Part shown: in pieces, positions 27,905-37,116 of the stretch
Numbering within the stretch: the stretch's first letter is position 1
Layout of the letters: every line of letters begins with the position of its first letter
Source of the DNA: Melioribacteraceae bacterium
Lineage (GTDB): Bacteria; Bacteroidota; Ignavibacteria; Ignavibacteriales; Melioribacteraceae
Direction of reading: 5' to 3'
NCBI GenBank assembly: GCA_021739765.1
Contig: JAIPBD010000025.1
Span: forward strand, 1-59,995
Length of the DNA stretch: 59,995 nucleotides
Made by a program: the position numbers and the translations under genes
The notes under the pieces: model-generated
What the model was told of the DNA's origin: nothing
Database searches by the model: none
The model's input: only the letters and a program-made list of their open reading frames with translations

Positions 27905-29107
27905 TTATTTATATTTATCCATTAACTTCAAATTTTTTGCAATCAATTCATTTCTCTGTTGAACGGAGGCATAACTTCTTAAGGCATCAGAAGGAGTGTT
28001 AATAACGTAATCGAGAAGTAAATCAATTGTGGAAGTTGCTACGTACATTCTTGAATCCGCCGAAGCATAATAAATAAAAACCTCGCCGTTTTCCTTTGCC
28101 ACCCAACCATTGCTAAATGCTACGTTTGGAACATCGCCGACCCATTCATCAACCGAAGGAGCGATAAAAAAACCACCGGGCGACGCAATCACTTTACTTG
28201 GATCTTTAAGATCAGTTAAAAACAAATACAAAACATATCTTAAACCTGCGGCGGTTCCTCTAACTCCATGAGCGAGTTGAAGCCATCCTTTCTGCGTTTT
28301 AATTGGCGCGGGACCAATTCCATTTTTAACTTCCTTAATTGTATGGTATACGCGTTCGTCAATAATCTTTTCATCTTCGATTACCGGATTTTCCATAGAG
28401 TCGGAAAATCCCCAGCCAATTCCACCTCCAGTTCCACCGCCCGTTCCGGTAGAAATAAAGCCATCTTGCGGACGTGTATAAAATGCGTATTTCCCATCGA
28501 TAAATTCAGGGTGTAAAACTACATTCCGTTGCTGAGGAGATTTTGTTTTTAAATCGGGCAATCGGTCCCAATTTTTCAAATCTTTCGTTCGAGCAATTCC
28601 ACATTGTGCGTCAGCAGCTGATGTATCTGAAGCCGGCGCGTTTTTATCTTTCCGCTCGGCGCAAAACAAACCGTAGATCCAACCATCCTCATGTTTTACA
28701 AATCGCATATCATAAGTGTTCGTATCTGGTTCATCAGTCTCGGGAATCGTTAAAGGATAATCCCAAAACTTAAAATTGTCTATTCCGTTTGGCGATTCGG
28801 CGATCGCGAAAAATGATTTCCGGTCGTACCCTTCGGTTCTTGAAACGAGTAAAATATTACCATTATGCTCCATTGCTCCGGCATTAAATGCAGCGTTAAC
28901 GCCCAACCTTTCTTGTAGATTCGGATTCGTTGAATAATCCAAATCAAACCGCCAATGGAATGGAGCGTGTTTTCCGGTTAACACAGGATTTTTATATCGT
29001 TTAAAGATTCCGTTATAATCATCGAGCGGTTCGTTTTTTTTGGTAACAAACCTATCGTGTTTCTCAATTAATTCTTTTACTTTTTGATTAAAATTCTCTT
29101 GTAACAT
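27905..29107 (-). CDS. GH130 beta-1,4-mannosylglucose phosphorylase
   Basis: This 400-residue cytoplasmic enzyme has a five-bladed propeller matching GH130 subfamily 1 over its whole length. Signature stretches are FNAGAMEHNGNILLVSRTEG, TYDMRFVKHEDG with the probable catalytic Asp133, and a Gly-rich STGTGGGTGGGIGWGF loop. It would split mannosyl-beta-1,4-glucose with phosphate into alpha-mannose-1-phosphate and glucose. It follows the GPH symporter gene by 14 bp, and the 2-epimerase that makes its substrate is encoded across the terminator. Absence of a signal peptide fits an intracellular role. A manno-oligosaccharide phosphorylase (subfamily 2) is less likely given the length and the loop. 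Confidence 0.92.
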   Translation of the reverse strand: MLQENFNQKVKELIEKHDRFVTKKNEPLDDYNGIFKRYKNPVLTGKHAPFHWRFDLDYSTNPNLQERLGVNAAFNAGAMEHNGNILLVSRTEGYDRKSFFAIAESPNGIDNFKFWDYPLTIPETDEPDTNTYDMRFVKHEDGWIYGLFCAERKDKNAPASDTSAADAQCGIARTKDLKNWDRLPDLKTKSPQQRNVVLHPEFIDGKYAFYTRPQDGFISTGTGGGTGGGIGWGFSDSMENPVIEDEKIIDERVYHTIKEVKNGIGPAPIKTQKGWLQLAHGVRGTAAGLRYVLYLFLTDLKDPSKVIASPGGFFIAPSVDEWVGDVPNVAFSNGWVAKENGEVFIYYASADSRMYVATSTIDLLLDYVINTPSDALRSYASVQQRNELIAKNLKLMDKYK

Positions 29108-29121
29108 GCTTCCCTTTCTTT

Positions 29122-30540
29122 TTAAACTTTCCCCAACACAGGCTCGATATTTTCCGCTCTTTTTAGTTCGAGTTCAGTTTCAATCTTACCCATAAAATCT
29201 TCACTTAACGGATAATAATACATAAATACAACCGAAATCAAGGCGCCAACACCTGCAATAATACTGATCATAAGTCGAATGCCAAGCAGAGAATCCGCTG
29301 TTTGAACGGTATTTGCCTCGAAACCAAACGCGGCGAGCAACCATCCGCTTATTGCTCCGCCCAATGTCCATCCGAATTTTTGTGACATCGAAGAGGATGA
29401 AAAAATTAATCCCGTAGCTCTTCGTCCCGTTTTCCATTCCGAATAATCCGCTATATCAGCATACATCGACCAAACTAACGGCAGCACAATTCCTGCGGAA
29501 ATTCCAATTAAAATATTTGATAAAAATATTAAACTTATTTGAGTTGGTGGAATGAAGAAAATGATAAAACTTAGAATCGCTGAAACAATACCGGCAAGCA
29601 TAAATGTGTTTTTCTTACCGATTTTCGCCGAAACCGGTTTCGCCAGAACAACTCCGATCATATTCGTAGCAAGCCAAATGCTCATATAAGCTGATGCAAG
29701 TGCGGACTGGCTCACTTCGCCAAAAAACATAACTGTTTGATCTCCAACGTAATATTTGAAATAATATAGAATTGATGCATCGCGCAATGAATTAAAAATA
29801 AGGATTGAAATACCGGCGCCGAGCATTATAAACCATGGAGCGTTTTTAGTGATATCTTTTAAATCTTCTTTGAGTGAGGCGGATTTTTCTAATGCCGGTT
29901 TTAATCTTTCTTTAGTTCCGGCAAAAGTTAAAATGAAAAATACCGCAGCAAGAACGGCATAAACCGCGATCGTCAGTTGGTAACCGGAAGCTTGATCACG
30001 ACCGGCGCTAAAATATTCAACAAGCGTATTTGCTGTTGCCGTTACAAACAATCCTCCCGAAAATGCGCCGATAAATCTGTATGACGCAAGTGTGGTTCGT
30101 TCCCCGGTATCGTTTGTCATTACTCCCATTAAGGAAGAATAGGGAACATTTACTGCTGTATAAACCATCATCATTAAAGTATAAGTTACGTATGCATAAA
30201 TCAATTTGCCGTCTGAGCTAAGATCGGGAGTAGTAAAAGTAAGAATTCCGACTATCGCAAAAGGAACCGCGACGAACAATAAATACGGCCTAAATTTTCC
30301 CCATCGCGATTTAGTTCTATCGCCGATAATTCCCATTAGAGGATCATTTGCCGCATCCCAGATTCTGGTCACGAGAAACATAGTGCCGACCGCCGCTGCT
30401 GAAATTCCGAAGACATCCGTGTAGAAAAAAAGCAAAAACATGGAAAATAATTTCCAAAACATCGAGGATGCAAAATCCCCAAAGCCGTAAGATACTTTTT
30501 CGCTGAACTTAATTTTTGTCGTGGTTTCGTTCTGGCTCAT
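29122..30540 (-). CDS. GPH-type (MelB-like) sugar:cation symporter
   Basis: This 472-residue inner-membrane protein has about 12 transmembrane helices and belongs to the glycoside-pentoside-hexuronide MFS subfamily. KVSYGFGDFASSMFW at the N-terminus and DRTKSRWGKFRPYLL after helix 2 are the standard signatures. WSMYADIADYSEWKTGRRATG marks the central loop and is split here by family-typical charged residues. It probably imports mannobiose or other manno-oligosaccharides with H+ or Na+ for the downstream phosphorylase. The ATG at 30540 has GGAG at a good distance; an in-frame TTG at 30543 precedes it. It is the first gene of the two-gene operon. Confidence 0.9.
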   Translation of the reverse strand: MSQNETTTKIKFSEKVSYGFGDFASSMFWKLFSMFLLFFYTDVFGISAAAVGTMFLVTRIWDAANDPLMGIIGDRTKSRWGKFRPYLLFVAVPFAIVGILTFTTPDLSSDGKLIYAYVTYTLMMMVYTAVNVPYSSLMGVMTNDTGERTTLASYRFIGAFSGGLFVTATANTLVEYFSAGRDQASGYQLTIAVYAVLAAVFFILTFAGTKERLKPALEKSASLKEDLKDITKNAPWFIMLGAGISILIFNSLRDASILYYFKYYVGDQTVMFFGEVSQSALASAYMSIWLATNMIGVVLAKPVSAKIGKKNTFMLAGIVSAILSFIIFFIPPTQISLIFLSNILIGISAGIVLPLVWSMYADIADYSEWKTGRRATGLIFSSSSMSQKFGWTLGGAISGWLLAAFGFEANTVQTADSLLGIRLMISIIAGVGALISVVFMYYYPLSEDFMGKIETELELKRAENIEPVLGKV

Positions 30541-30761
30541 CAAAAATCTCCGTTAGTTCTGTTATGGCAAAACACCACACAGTTATAAACCATTATTCTG
30601 CTAACCTAAATGTGAGATCAATAATTTCATAAATGATGCCAAATTTTCAACTGAGAAATGCTTTAATAATAGCTTGCACAATTGGTGTAAAATAAGATTC
30701 GTTTATTTTTTTAATAAAAAATTATGATAATGATAACCAACGGTTGTTATTTAGGCCAAGA
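30541..30761. promoter_or_regulatory. Intergenic region upstream of the symporter gene with shared motifs
   Basis: This 221-bp gap carries ATTTCATAAATGATGCCAAA (30624-30643), GCACAATTG (30676-30684) and the AT dyad TTTTAATAAAAAATTATGAT from 30709. All three have counterparts in the same order in 18669-18883. It must hold the promoter of the symporter-GH130 operon and the end of the GH2 operon. I found no clear terminator hairpin. Confidence 0.45.
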
Positions 30762-33320
30762 TCATTCAAACGAATCCACCAATGATTTGATTTTTAACCT
30801 TTGCAAAATGTTCTCCAATTCTTTATCCGATCTAAATTCGATTAATTTCGGCACGCCGGGTAATAAGTCGAAATAATTTGCGGTGGTTATTCCATCGAAA
30901 TCTTCCAGATGCAAAAACACATTTTTCGCGAGGATATTCGATCTGAGTCTGATCTCATTTTTATTGTTGGTTAACTCAGCATTAATCGTCGGTTTTTCCA
31001 ACTCAAGAGTTTTAGGATGAACGAAATAGAAAATATTATCGGCGATTTGTTCATCATTTGAATTTAGCTTCGTGTAAACTAGAACTTCAGATTCTTTGTG
31101 TCCTTTTAATAGTTCATTCACATCTAAATCCAAATAGATTTCACTCTTATTTGCTTCGAGGTTTATTTCTTTATTAAGCGCGGAAATTATATTTCCGGAA
31201 AAATCCATCACATCAATATTCAAAATTGCGGAACGTTTCGCGATTTCATCAGATATAATATTTATCTGAAGTTTTTCTTCTTTCTTCAACGGATTAATTA
31301 AAATCTGTTTGTAAGCATCCCGGGCAAAATAATGAAGTGCTTTCCACGATCCGTAATAATCGATACTCGACCATGAGGCGACCGGCCAGCAATCGTTTAT
31401 TTGCCAATAAAGAGTCCCCATTGTATAAGGTTTGTTTCTGCGATGCGCTTCAATAGCGTATTTTATTCCTTCGGCTTGCACCAATTGGCTGACATATAAG
31501 TACGATGAAAAATCCTTCGGCGCTTTATACATTTCATCCATATAATTTTTGATGAGTCGGTTTCCGTACTCTTTATCCCGCCTTTCGTCCGACATACATC
31601 TCTGATGCGATAACATAACTTCGGATGTCAAAAAACGGTCTTCAGGGAGTGTAAATTTTTTAACGGAGTTTTCATCAGGATAAGATTGAAATCCATACTC
31701 ACTCATAAAACGGGAGAGTTTTTCATCGAATTTTGAGAACGGTTCTTTCCCGTGCCAAACTCCCCAATAATGAACGTCGCCATGATTTTTACTCTCATCC
31801 CAATCCCTTCCGGTCGGACTAGTCGGGTGATAATACCTTGTATCATCAACAGCTTTTAGCACTTCCGGAATTGCCGCATCAAATAATTTTTTGTAATTGT
31901 TCTCAATCATCGGATGCAAATCTTCATCATACTTTTCAGACCAACCCCAACCTTTCCAGGAAATCCAATTCTCATTATTTCCACAATACAGAGCTACTGA
32001 AGCATGGTTGCGAATTCGTTTAACATTGTCCGAAATCTCCGCTTTCACATTTTCTAAAAATCCTTCATCATAAGGATACATCGCGCAGGCGAACATAAAA
32101 TCTTGCCAAACCAATATTCCATATTGATCGCAGAGTTCGTAAAAATCATCACCGGGATAAATTCCGCCTCCCCAAACTCTCAGCATATTCATATTAGCTT
32201 CGGCAGCGGATTTAACAATAAATTCAATATCCTCCCTCGACACTCGATTCTCAAAATTATCCTGTGGAATGTAATTGGCTCCTTTCATAAAAACGGGAAC
32301 TCCGTTTAATTCAACAAAAAAACTTGTTCCGAATTGATCTCCTTCACGAACAACTTTAAGAGAACGAATTCCGATATTTTCCTTTTTAATATCAACCAAT
32401 CCATCCGCATTTTTTGCTTTGAATTCGAAATTATAAAGATATTGTCCTCCCAATCCATTGGACCACCAAAGATTTGGATTCTCGATACTTGTTTTTACTT
32501 TAATGAAATTTTTTCCCTCTTCGAGTAAATGTTTCCCGCAATTGGTTTCTTTCCCGTCGATTAAAAGGCAAAGTTCAATTTCTTGTTTTGAATCACTTTC
32601 CAGTTCCACAATCGAATTTATTTCAGCCCTTTGTTCATTTACATTTTCTTGGATGATCTGCACATCGTCAATTTTGAAACTATCCCATGCTTTTATATAA
32701 ACCGGTTTCCATATTCCGGCGGTAATTAAACGCGGACCCCAATCCCATCCATTATGGAATTGTGCTTTTCGCGTGTACATTACAATCATCGTATCTGCCT
32801 GATCATTGTTTGCGTAGGCCATTAAAGGATAATCGGCATTTTCCCATTTGGGAATGGTTTCATCAAAAATGTTTTTAAACAAAATCTTTAGTTCATTATC
32901 TGAAGGTTTGAGCAAATTCTTACAATCGATTTCCCATACTCGAAACATGTTATTCGCTTGAAGAATCAGTTCACCGTTTAGAAAGACGTCTGCGTATGTA
33001 TCAAGACCTTCAAATTTCAACAATACATTTGTACGATCTAATATTTTTTTAGGAACATCAAAACGGGTTTTGTATTCCCAATCAGTTTTACCGATCCATT
33101 GTTGTTTCTTCTCATTTAAGCCAAAAAAAGGATCGTCAATTTTATTATTCCGCATCAAATCCTCATGCACCTGTGAAGGAATATTTGTGGGGTTCCAATC
33201 CCCGGAATTTGCTTTTTGAAATTCCCAGTTATCATGAATTTTGAAATTTTCGACACTTTTATCGTTCATTCCACATCCGGTAAAAATCGCCATAAGCACA
33301 AAAATTGTTAGAGTTTTCAT
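30762..33320 (-). CDS. GH2 beta-mannosidase lipoprotein
   Basis: This 852-residue exo-enzyme has lipobox FTGC with Cys16. The GH2 sugar-binding sandwich (about 25-210), Ig-like domain (about 215-325) and TIM barrel (about 330-640) follow, then C-terminal beta domains. Glu450 in CGNNEN is the acid/base and Glu541 in FMSEYGFQ the nucleophile. NGWDWGPRLIT and VWGGGIYPGDDFYELCDQYGI-like segments distinguish beta-mannosidases from beta-galactosidases. It releases mannose from non-reducing ends, probably in the periplasm. AAGGATTAAAG before the ATG overlaps the end of the upstream GH26, which stops 2 bp earlier, so the two are translated together. Confidence 0.93.
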   Translation of the reverse strand: MKTLTIFVLMAIFTGCGMNDKSVENFKIHDNWEFQKANSGDWNPTNIPSQVHEDLMRNNKIDDPFFGLNEKKQQWIGKTDWEYKTRFDVPKKILDRTNVLLKFEGLDTYADVFLNGELILQANNMFRVWEIDCKNLLKPSDNELKILFKNIFDETIPKWENADYPLMAYANNDQADTMIVMYTRKAQFHNGWDWGPRLITAGIWKPVYIKAWDSFKIDDVQIIQENVNEQRAEINSIVELESDSKQEIELCLLIDGKETNCGKHLLEEGKNFIKVKTSIENPNLWWSNGLGGQYLYNFEFKAKNADGLVDIKKENIGIRSLKVVREGDQFGTSFFVELNGVPVFMKGANYIPQDNFENRVSREDIEFIVKSAAEANMNMLRVWGGGIYPGDDFYELCDQYGILVWQDFMFACAMYPYDEGFLENVKAEISDNVKRIRNHASVALYCGNNENWISWKGWGWSEKYDEDLHPMIENNYKKLFDAAIPEVLKAVDDTRYYHPTSPTGRDWDESKNHGDVHYWGVWHGKEPFSKFDEKLSRFMSEYGFQSYPDENSVKKFTLPEDRFLTSEVMLSHQRCMSDERRDKEYGNRLIKNYMDEMYKAPKDFSSYLYVSQLVQAEGIKYAIEAHRRNKPYTMGTLYWQINDCWPVASWSSIDYYGSWKALHYFARDAYKQILINPLKKEEKLQINIISDEIAKRSAILNIDVMDFSGNIISALNKEINLEANKSEIYLDLDVNELLKGHKESEVLVYTKLNSNDEQIADNIFYFVHPKTLELEKPTINAELTNNKNEIRLRSNILAKNVFLHLEDFDGITTANYFDLLPGVPKLIEFRSDKELENILQRLKIKSLVDSFE

Positions 33321-33322
33321 CT

Positions 33323-34465
33323 TTAATCCTTGATAAAATTGGAAGTACTTTCATATAAATTGGGAAGATCATCAGCGAAAAGTATTTTGGAAGAGTTTCG
33401 AAATTCCATAAAATCGGCTTCACTTGGGTGGCCGGGATACGGAGCATAATGGTGTTTCTGATTTGCGTTGCGCCACACAAGCACATAAGCAACTTCGACT
33501 CCTTCCGCTGATAAAACTTTTAGGAGTTTATCCGTCCACCATTGCTTATCGGGTATTGATTCTAAACCCGTTTCAGTAAATGCGGTAAGTTTATTTTTCT
33601 TTTTACCAATAGTTGTTAGGATTTGAAGTTTTTTAATTACTGCTTCAATCCCATCACCATTCGGAGTAAAATCCCAATAGTTATCAACTCCAATCATATC
33701 AACAAATTCATCACCCGGATATCTTTCGAGATATTCTTCTTCGTTTTCAAAATTCCGATCCGGCGAAAACGCGTATATGATGTTAGGTACTTTTCGAAAA
33801 TCGCGCAGATAATTAACCGTAAATCGAAATAATTCTTTGATCTCGTCGGGCGTACAAAAGTTAGCGCCCCACCAAAACCAACTGCCGTCCAATTCATGAA
33901 AAGGTCGAAATATTATCGGAATTAATTTGTGGTTTTTTCCCGTCAATCCTTTTGCAAAACGTGCAATCCGGTCAAGATCATGTTTGTATTGTTGGTGGAG
34001 GGTTCCTCCGGGAAGCAAATTTGCGACAGCTTTTGTAGTATCGTAAAATGATTTGCCTGTTACGGGATTACCATAATGCCAAGCAAAAGTATTAACCGAA
34101 TTATTATCAAAAGCGTCTGCGATTTTCGGGATCATCCAATCCGCTCGTGAAATATCCATTTGAGTAACATCCCCAAAATCCCAACCATAAACCGCCGGAA
34201 AAGATCCGGTTACATCTTTTACATCAGAGCGGTTGGATTCACCCCGCCAAAACACCCCATAAGCCGTTGTGTGATGATGACCAAATAAAATATATTTTTT
34301 GGACAATGATTCTAAATTATAGTAGAGATTAATTGTTTGTTTTGTTGAGTTTGTATTAACTAAATCTAATTTTAATTCATTTTGGTATGTGAGAGGGTCA
34401 AATTCTTTCTTGCAGCCGGAGATTAATAAAACAAATAGACTAAAAAGAAATATACTTTTTACCAT
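33323..34465 (-). CDS. GH26 beta-mannanase lipoprotein, compact form B
   Basis: This 380-residue lipoprotein has lipobox ISGC with Cys18 and a single GH26 barrel (about 40-370). Glu191 in RPFHELDG and Glu298 in AFTETGLE are the probable catalytic pair. FGHHHTTAYGVFW and VYGWDFGDV are typical strand motifs. It is related to the other compact GH26 at 26681 but clearly diverged; HEL replaces HEH after the acid/base. Its ATG abuts the TAA of the histidine-phosphatase gene and its stop is 2 bp before the GH2 ATG. The pairing with GH2 suggests stepwise breakdown of short manno-oligosaccharides. Confidence 0.92.
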   Translation of the reverse strand: MVKSIFLFSLFVLLISGCKKEFDPLTYQNELKLDLVNTNSTKQTINLYYNLESLSKKYILFGHHHTTAYGVFWRGESNRSDVKDVTGSFPAVYGWDFGDVTQMDISRADWMIPKIADAFDNNSVNTFAWHYGNPVTGKSFYDTTKAVANLLPGGTLHQQYKHDLDRIARFAKGLTGKNHKLIPIIFRPFHELDGSWFWWGANFCTPDEIKELFRFTVNYLRDFRKVPNIIYAFSPDRNFENEEEYLERYPGDEFVDMIGVDNYWDFTPNGDGIEAVIKKLQILTTIGKKKNKLTAFTETGLESIPDKQWWTDKLLKVLSAEGVEVAYVLVWRNANQKHHYAPYPGHPSEADFMEFRNSSKILFADDLPNLYESTSNFIKD

Positions 34466-35176
34466 TTATTTCAAACCTCTATTCTGATAAACCAACTCAA
34501 ATTCATTTTCATTTTTTTCCCGAAGAAAATTGAGCTTTGCATTTTTCAGTTTTAGTTCCGAATCCAAATCTTTATTGAGCAAGATTTTTAAAAGATTAGC
34601 ACCGGAATAGGAATGACCAACAATCAAGATTTTCATTCCTTTATTGAAATATTTATTTCTTAAAAGTTCAACTCCTTTTCTTATTTGATTGATTCCATTC
34701 GAATAACTATCAGATGTACTGTATTCAAAAATTGATTCAGCATCCCGTGCCGACAAATACTCAGGATCGGAGATCTCAAATTCCTCGCCAATCGGGATTT
34801 TAGACATATTACTTTCCGATCTATCATCTTGCCAACAACACTCGGCAAACTCCGGCCAGATTTCAGCTTTTTGATTTGAGATTTTCAAAAAAGGTAAAAT
34901 CGTATTTTGCGCCCGCCATTTCGGACTTGTAACTATAAGATCAAATATTTTATTCTCAATCAGAATATTTAGTGAGTCTATCTGCTTTTTTCCTCTTTCA
35001 GAGAAGCTTCGATTATTTTCTTCAGAACTGATTCCGGTGGCGTTGGCAACAGACTCAGCGTGGCGTACGAAGTATAATTCAGTCCCGGCAAAACTTTCTT
35101 TTTTTTCTTTCTCGCATGATATAATTAAAAGAAACGAAACGACCCCTAACAATATTTTTAATCCGAGATTATTCAT
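34466..35176 (-). CDS. Histidine phosphatase (phosphoglycerate-mutase fold) lipoprotein
   Basis: This 236-residue protein has a lipobox-like IISC and the branch-1 histidine phosphatase fold. The catalytic motif is VRHAESVA, where Ala replaces the usual Gly of RHG. The second His is in LIVGHSYSG, and SERGKKQ precedes the first helix as usual. SixA-, PhoE- or mutase-type specificity cannot be told from sequence. As an exported phosphatase between two mannanase genes it might dephosphorylate a phosphorylated mannan or sugar phosphate, which is inference. The start overlaps the end of the GH5_7 gene by 8 bp and its stop abuts the GH26 ATG, so it is an integral operon member. Confidence 0.82.
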   Translation of the reverse strand: MNNLGLKILLGVVSFLLIISCEKEKKESFAGTELYFVRHAESVANATGISSEENNRSFSERGKKQIDSLNILIENKIFDLIVTSPKWRAQNTILPFLKISNQKAEIWPEFAECCWQDDRSESNMSKIPIGEEFEISDPEYLSARDAESIFEYSTSDSYSNGINQIRKGVELLRNKYFNKGMKILIVGHSYSGANLLKILLNKDLDSELKLKNAKLNFLREKNENEFELVYQNRGLK

Positions 35177-36539
35177 AAACCGCTAACTTTTCGTTTTTAC
35201 TAAGCCCTTTGTTCAACGGCATTTTGTTCAGATTTATCATTTCCCGCCCATATTTTTTGATAATCGATAGTGTGCTTTGATCAACATTAAAAACAGAATT
35301 TAGACCCTGCGCCTCTTGCGGAGGATCACCGGTAAAAGGATCCCCTTTTTGCCACCAAAAGTCATCATGTAACGCTCGACCTTCTCCGCCCCAAGTCCAG
35401 AAGTTTGTGCCGGCTATCGGTCCGCCAACGGAAGCCGAATCTAAAACGAGATCGAAAACCATCTGATAATATTTGTCTCTATAATTTGTTGATGTACCTA
35501 TCGCAAATTGTTCGTTGTCGCGGCCCAAGCCGAACTCTTCGAGAGTCAATGGTTTCCCGATTTTTCCTGCAAGTTTAATATGATCCTTCAAATATTGTGT
35601 AGCTTTTATTTTTGTCGAAGGAAAAGTTTCTTCCGGTTTTTCCGCATCGTACCAGCTCCAGTTTTTCGCCCACATGTGGAAAGTCAAATAATCAATCCAC
35701 TTGCTCGAATGCGCCTTTTCATAATACTCGAAAGAACCCAAACTTCCCATTGAACCTTCATTTCCAGTTGTGACGAGCTGATTTGGGGCGAGTAAGTGAA
35801 TATATTCAGCCGTTTTGTCAATCCAATCATAAAAAGAAGGTAGGACTGCTATTCCATCCTCACCCTGTCCCGGTCTCGGTTCGTTGGCTAATTGCCAAGC
35901 CATAATTGTCGGATCCTCAAAATAGTAATCACCGGTAAATTTATTTTTACGGGTGACAATCATTTTTATATATTCTCTGAAATATTCTGTCGCTTCCTTA
36001 TTTGAATAAAAAGAAGCCGCGTGTTCACTAAACTGAGGCCAAGTTACATTCGGATCACCCAAATCGAGTGCTGTATCTCTGCCGAACCATGCGCCGTATT
36101 GGGAAAATCCGCCGGACCATTCCCAATAATTATTCAAAAATACGATGGCGTGCATATCACGTTTACCCATTTCAGAGAGCAGAAAGTCTAATCCTTCAAG
36201 TAAATCTTCATTGTAGTTGCCGGGTGAAATTTGAATGGCGGGTTTCAGCGAGTTTTTGATTGAAGATTCTTCCGACGAAGCCAAAACTCTCAAATTGGTA
36301 ATATTGTTTTCGAAGAGAAAGTCCAGTTCTCGGATTAACCTCTCCCTGTCACCTGTTTCGCCGGGTGACCCTAGATAGCACCCATACCAAAAATTCGTTC
36401 CCATGAAATAGTAAGGTTTTCCATCTTTTACAAATTGATGCCCGCTGACTGAGACAAATTCATTTCCTCCGGTAAATAAGCCCGAACAAGCTTGAAATAC
36501 AATTATGGAAACGAATAACAAAGTTATTTTTTTGATCAT
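35169..36539 (-). CDS. GH5_7-like endo-beta-1,4-mannanase lipoprotein
   Basis: This 456-residue lipoprotein has lipobox FQAC with Cys18 and one GH5 barrel (about 25-440). YYFMGTNFWYG at the first strand, FLNNYWEWSGGFSQY, Glu220 in WQLANEPRPG (acid/base) and Glu335 in TLEEFGLGRD (nucleophile) closely follow subfamily 7 endo-mannanases. It is the first gene of the operon with the phosphatase, GH26 and GH2 genes. GGAG lies eight bases before the ATG. It probably attacks longer mannan chains, with GH26 and GH2 finishing the products. Confidence 0.92.
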   Translation of the reverse strand: MIKKITLLFVSIIVFQACSGLFTGGNEFVSVSGHQFVKDGKPYYFMGTNFWYGCYLGSPGETGDRERLIRELDFLFENNITNLRVLASSEESSIKNSLKPAIQISPGNYNEDLLEGLDFLLSEMGKRDMHAIVFLNNYWEWSGGFSQYGAWFGRDTALDLGDPNVTWPQFSEHAASFYSNKEATEYFREYIKMIVTRKNKFTGDYYFEDPTIMAWQLANEPRPGQGEDGIAVLPSFYDWIDKTAEYIHLLAPNQLVTTGNEGSMGSLGSFEYYEKAHSSKWIDYLTFHMWAKNWSWYDAEKPEETFPSTKIKATQYLKDHIKLAGKIGKPLTLEEFGLGRDNEQFAIGTSTNYRDKYYQMVFDLVLDSASVGGPIAGTNFWTWGGEGRALHDDFWWQKGDPFTGDPPQEAQGLNSVFNVDQSTLSIIKKYGREMINLNKMPLNKGLSKNEKLAVYE

Positions 36540-37116
36540 TTCGGTATCTCCGAATTCCAGTTTATTTGATATTTATACTTGAATATTCATCACTGATTTA
36601 TTGTATCAAAAGATATCAAAGCTGCTAATTTGTGCACCAATCTAAAGATACAATTCATAGCTTTATAAAATTATCCTGATTATAAATATTAATTCAACAC
36701 ATCAGCAACAAAACAAATGAATTATCGGCTTGTTCAGTTATTTCCGAATAAACCCAAGCAGGAATTAAGAACATAAAATATGCCACAGAATTAAAGGAGT
36801 GAGAATCATCAATACAGGCTGAAAATAGACCATTTATTGTCAAAATGATTATTAGCCTAATAAATAATTATTATTTTGATAAAAATAAAAAGGGGAAACA
36901 AACTAATGAAAGGCACACATTCATTTCAGATCGTTCGTTTCCCCAATAAGATAGGTAAAAAGCAGAGTTTAATATATTCCTGTCCAGGGGAATTTAATAA
37001 TTACTCTACTCATATAAATCAATCATCATGCCAAAATTATCAGACTGGAGGCCGGATTCTGCGGAATTCTGATTTACTATTTATCTATATTTTACTTCAA
37101 CAAAATTGGAAATAAA
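36540..37116. other. 577-bp intergenic region between the mannanase operon and the YhcH-like gene
   Basis: The gap is AT-rich and lies between divergent genes. On the side of the GH5_7 gene it holds AATTTGTGC (36627-36635), the complement of the motif at 25224, and an AT stretch near 36660-36690. Towards the plus-strand gene there is a possible 69-codon frame (36906-37115) with AAGGGG before its ATG, ending one base before the YhcH-like ATG. Its composition is not protein-like and I recognise nothing, so it is not called as a gene. No RNA gene was recognised. Confidence 0.5.

Noticed and set aside
36906-37115. Possible 69-codon gene with AAGGGG before its ATG, ending one base before the YhcH-like ATG
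   Set aside because: The peptide is rich in Asn, Gln and Ser with no domain, signal or helix pattern, and AT-rich DNA gives such frames by chance. A leader peptide remains possible but unsupported.
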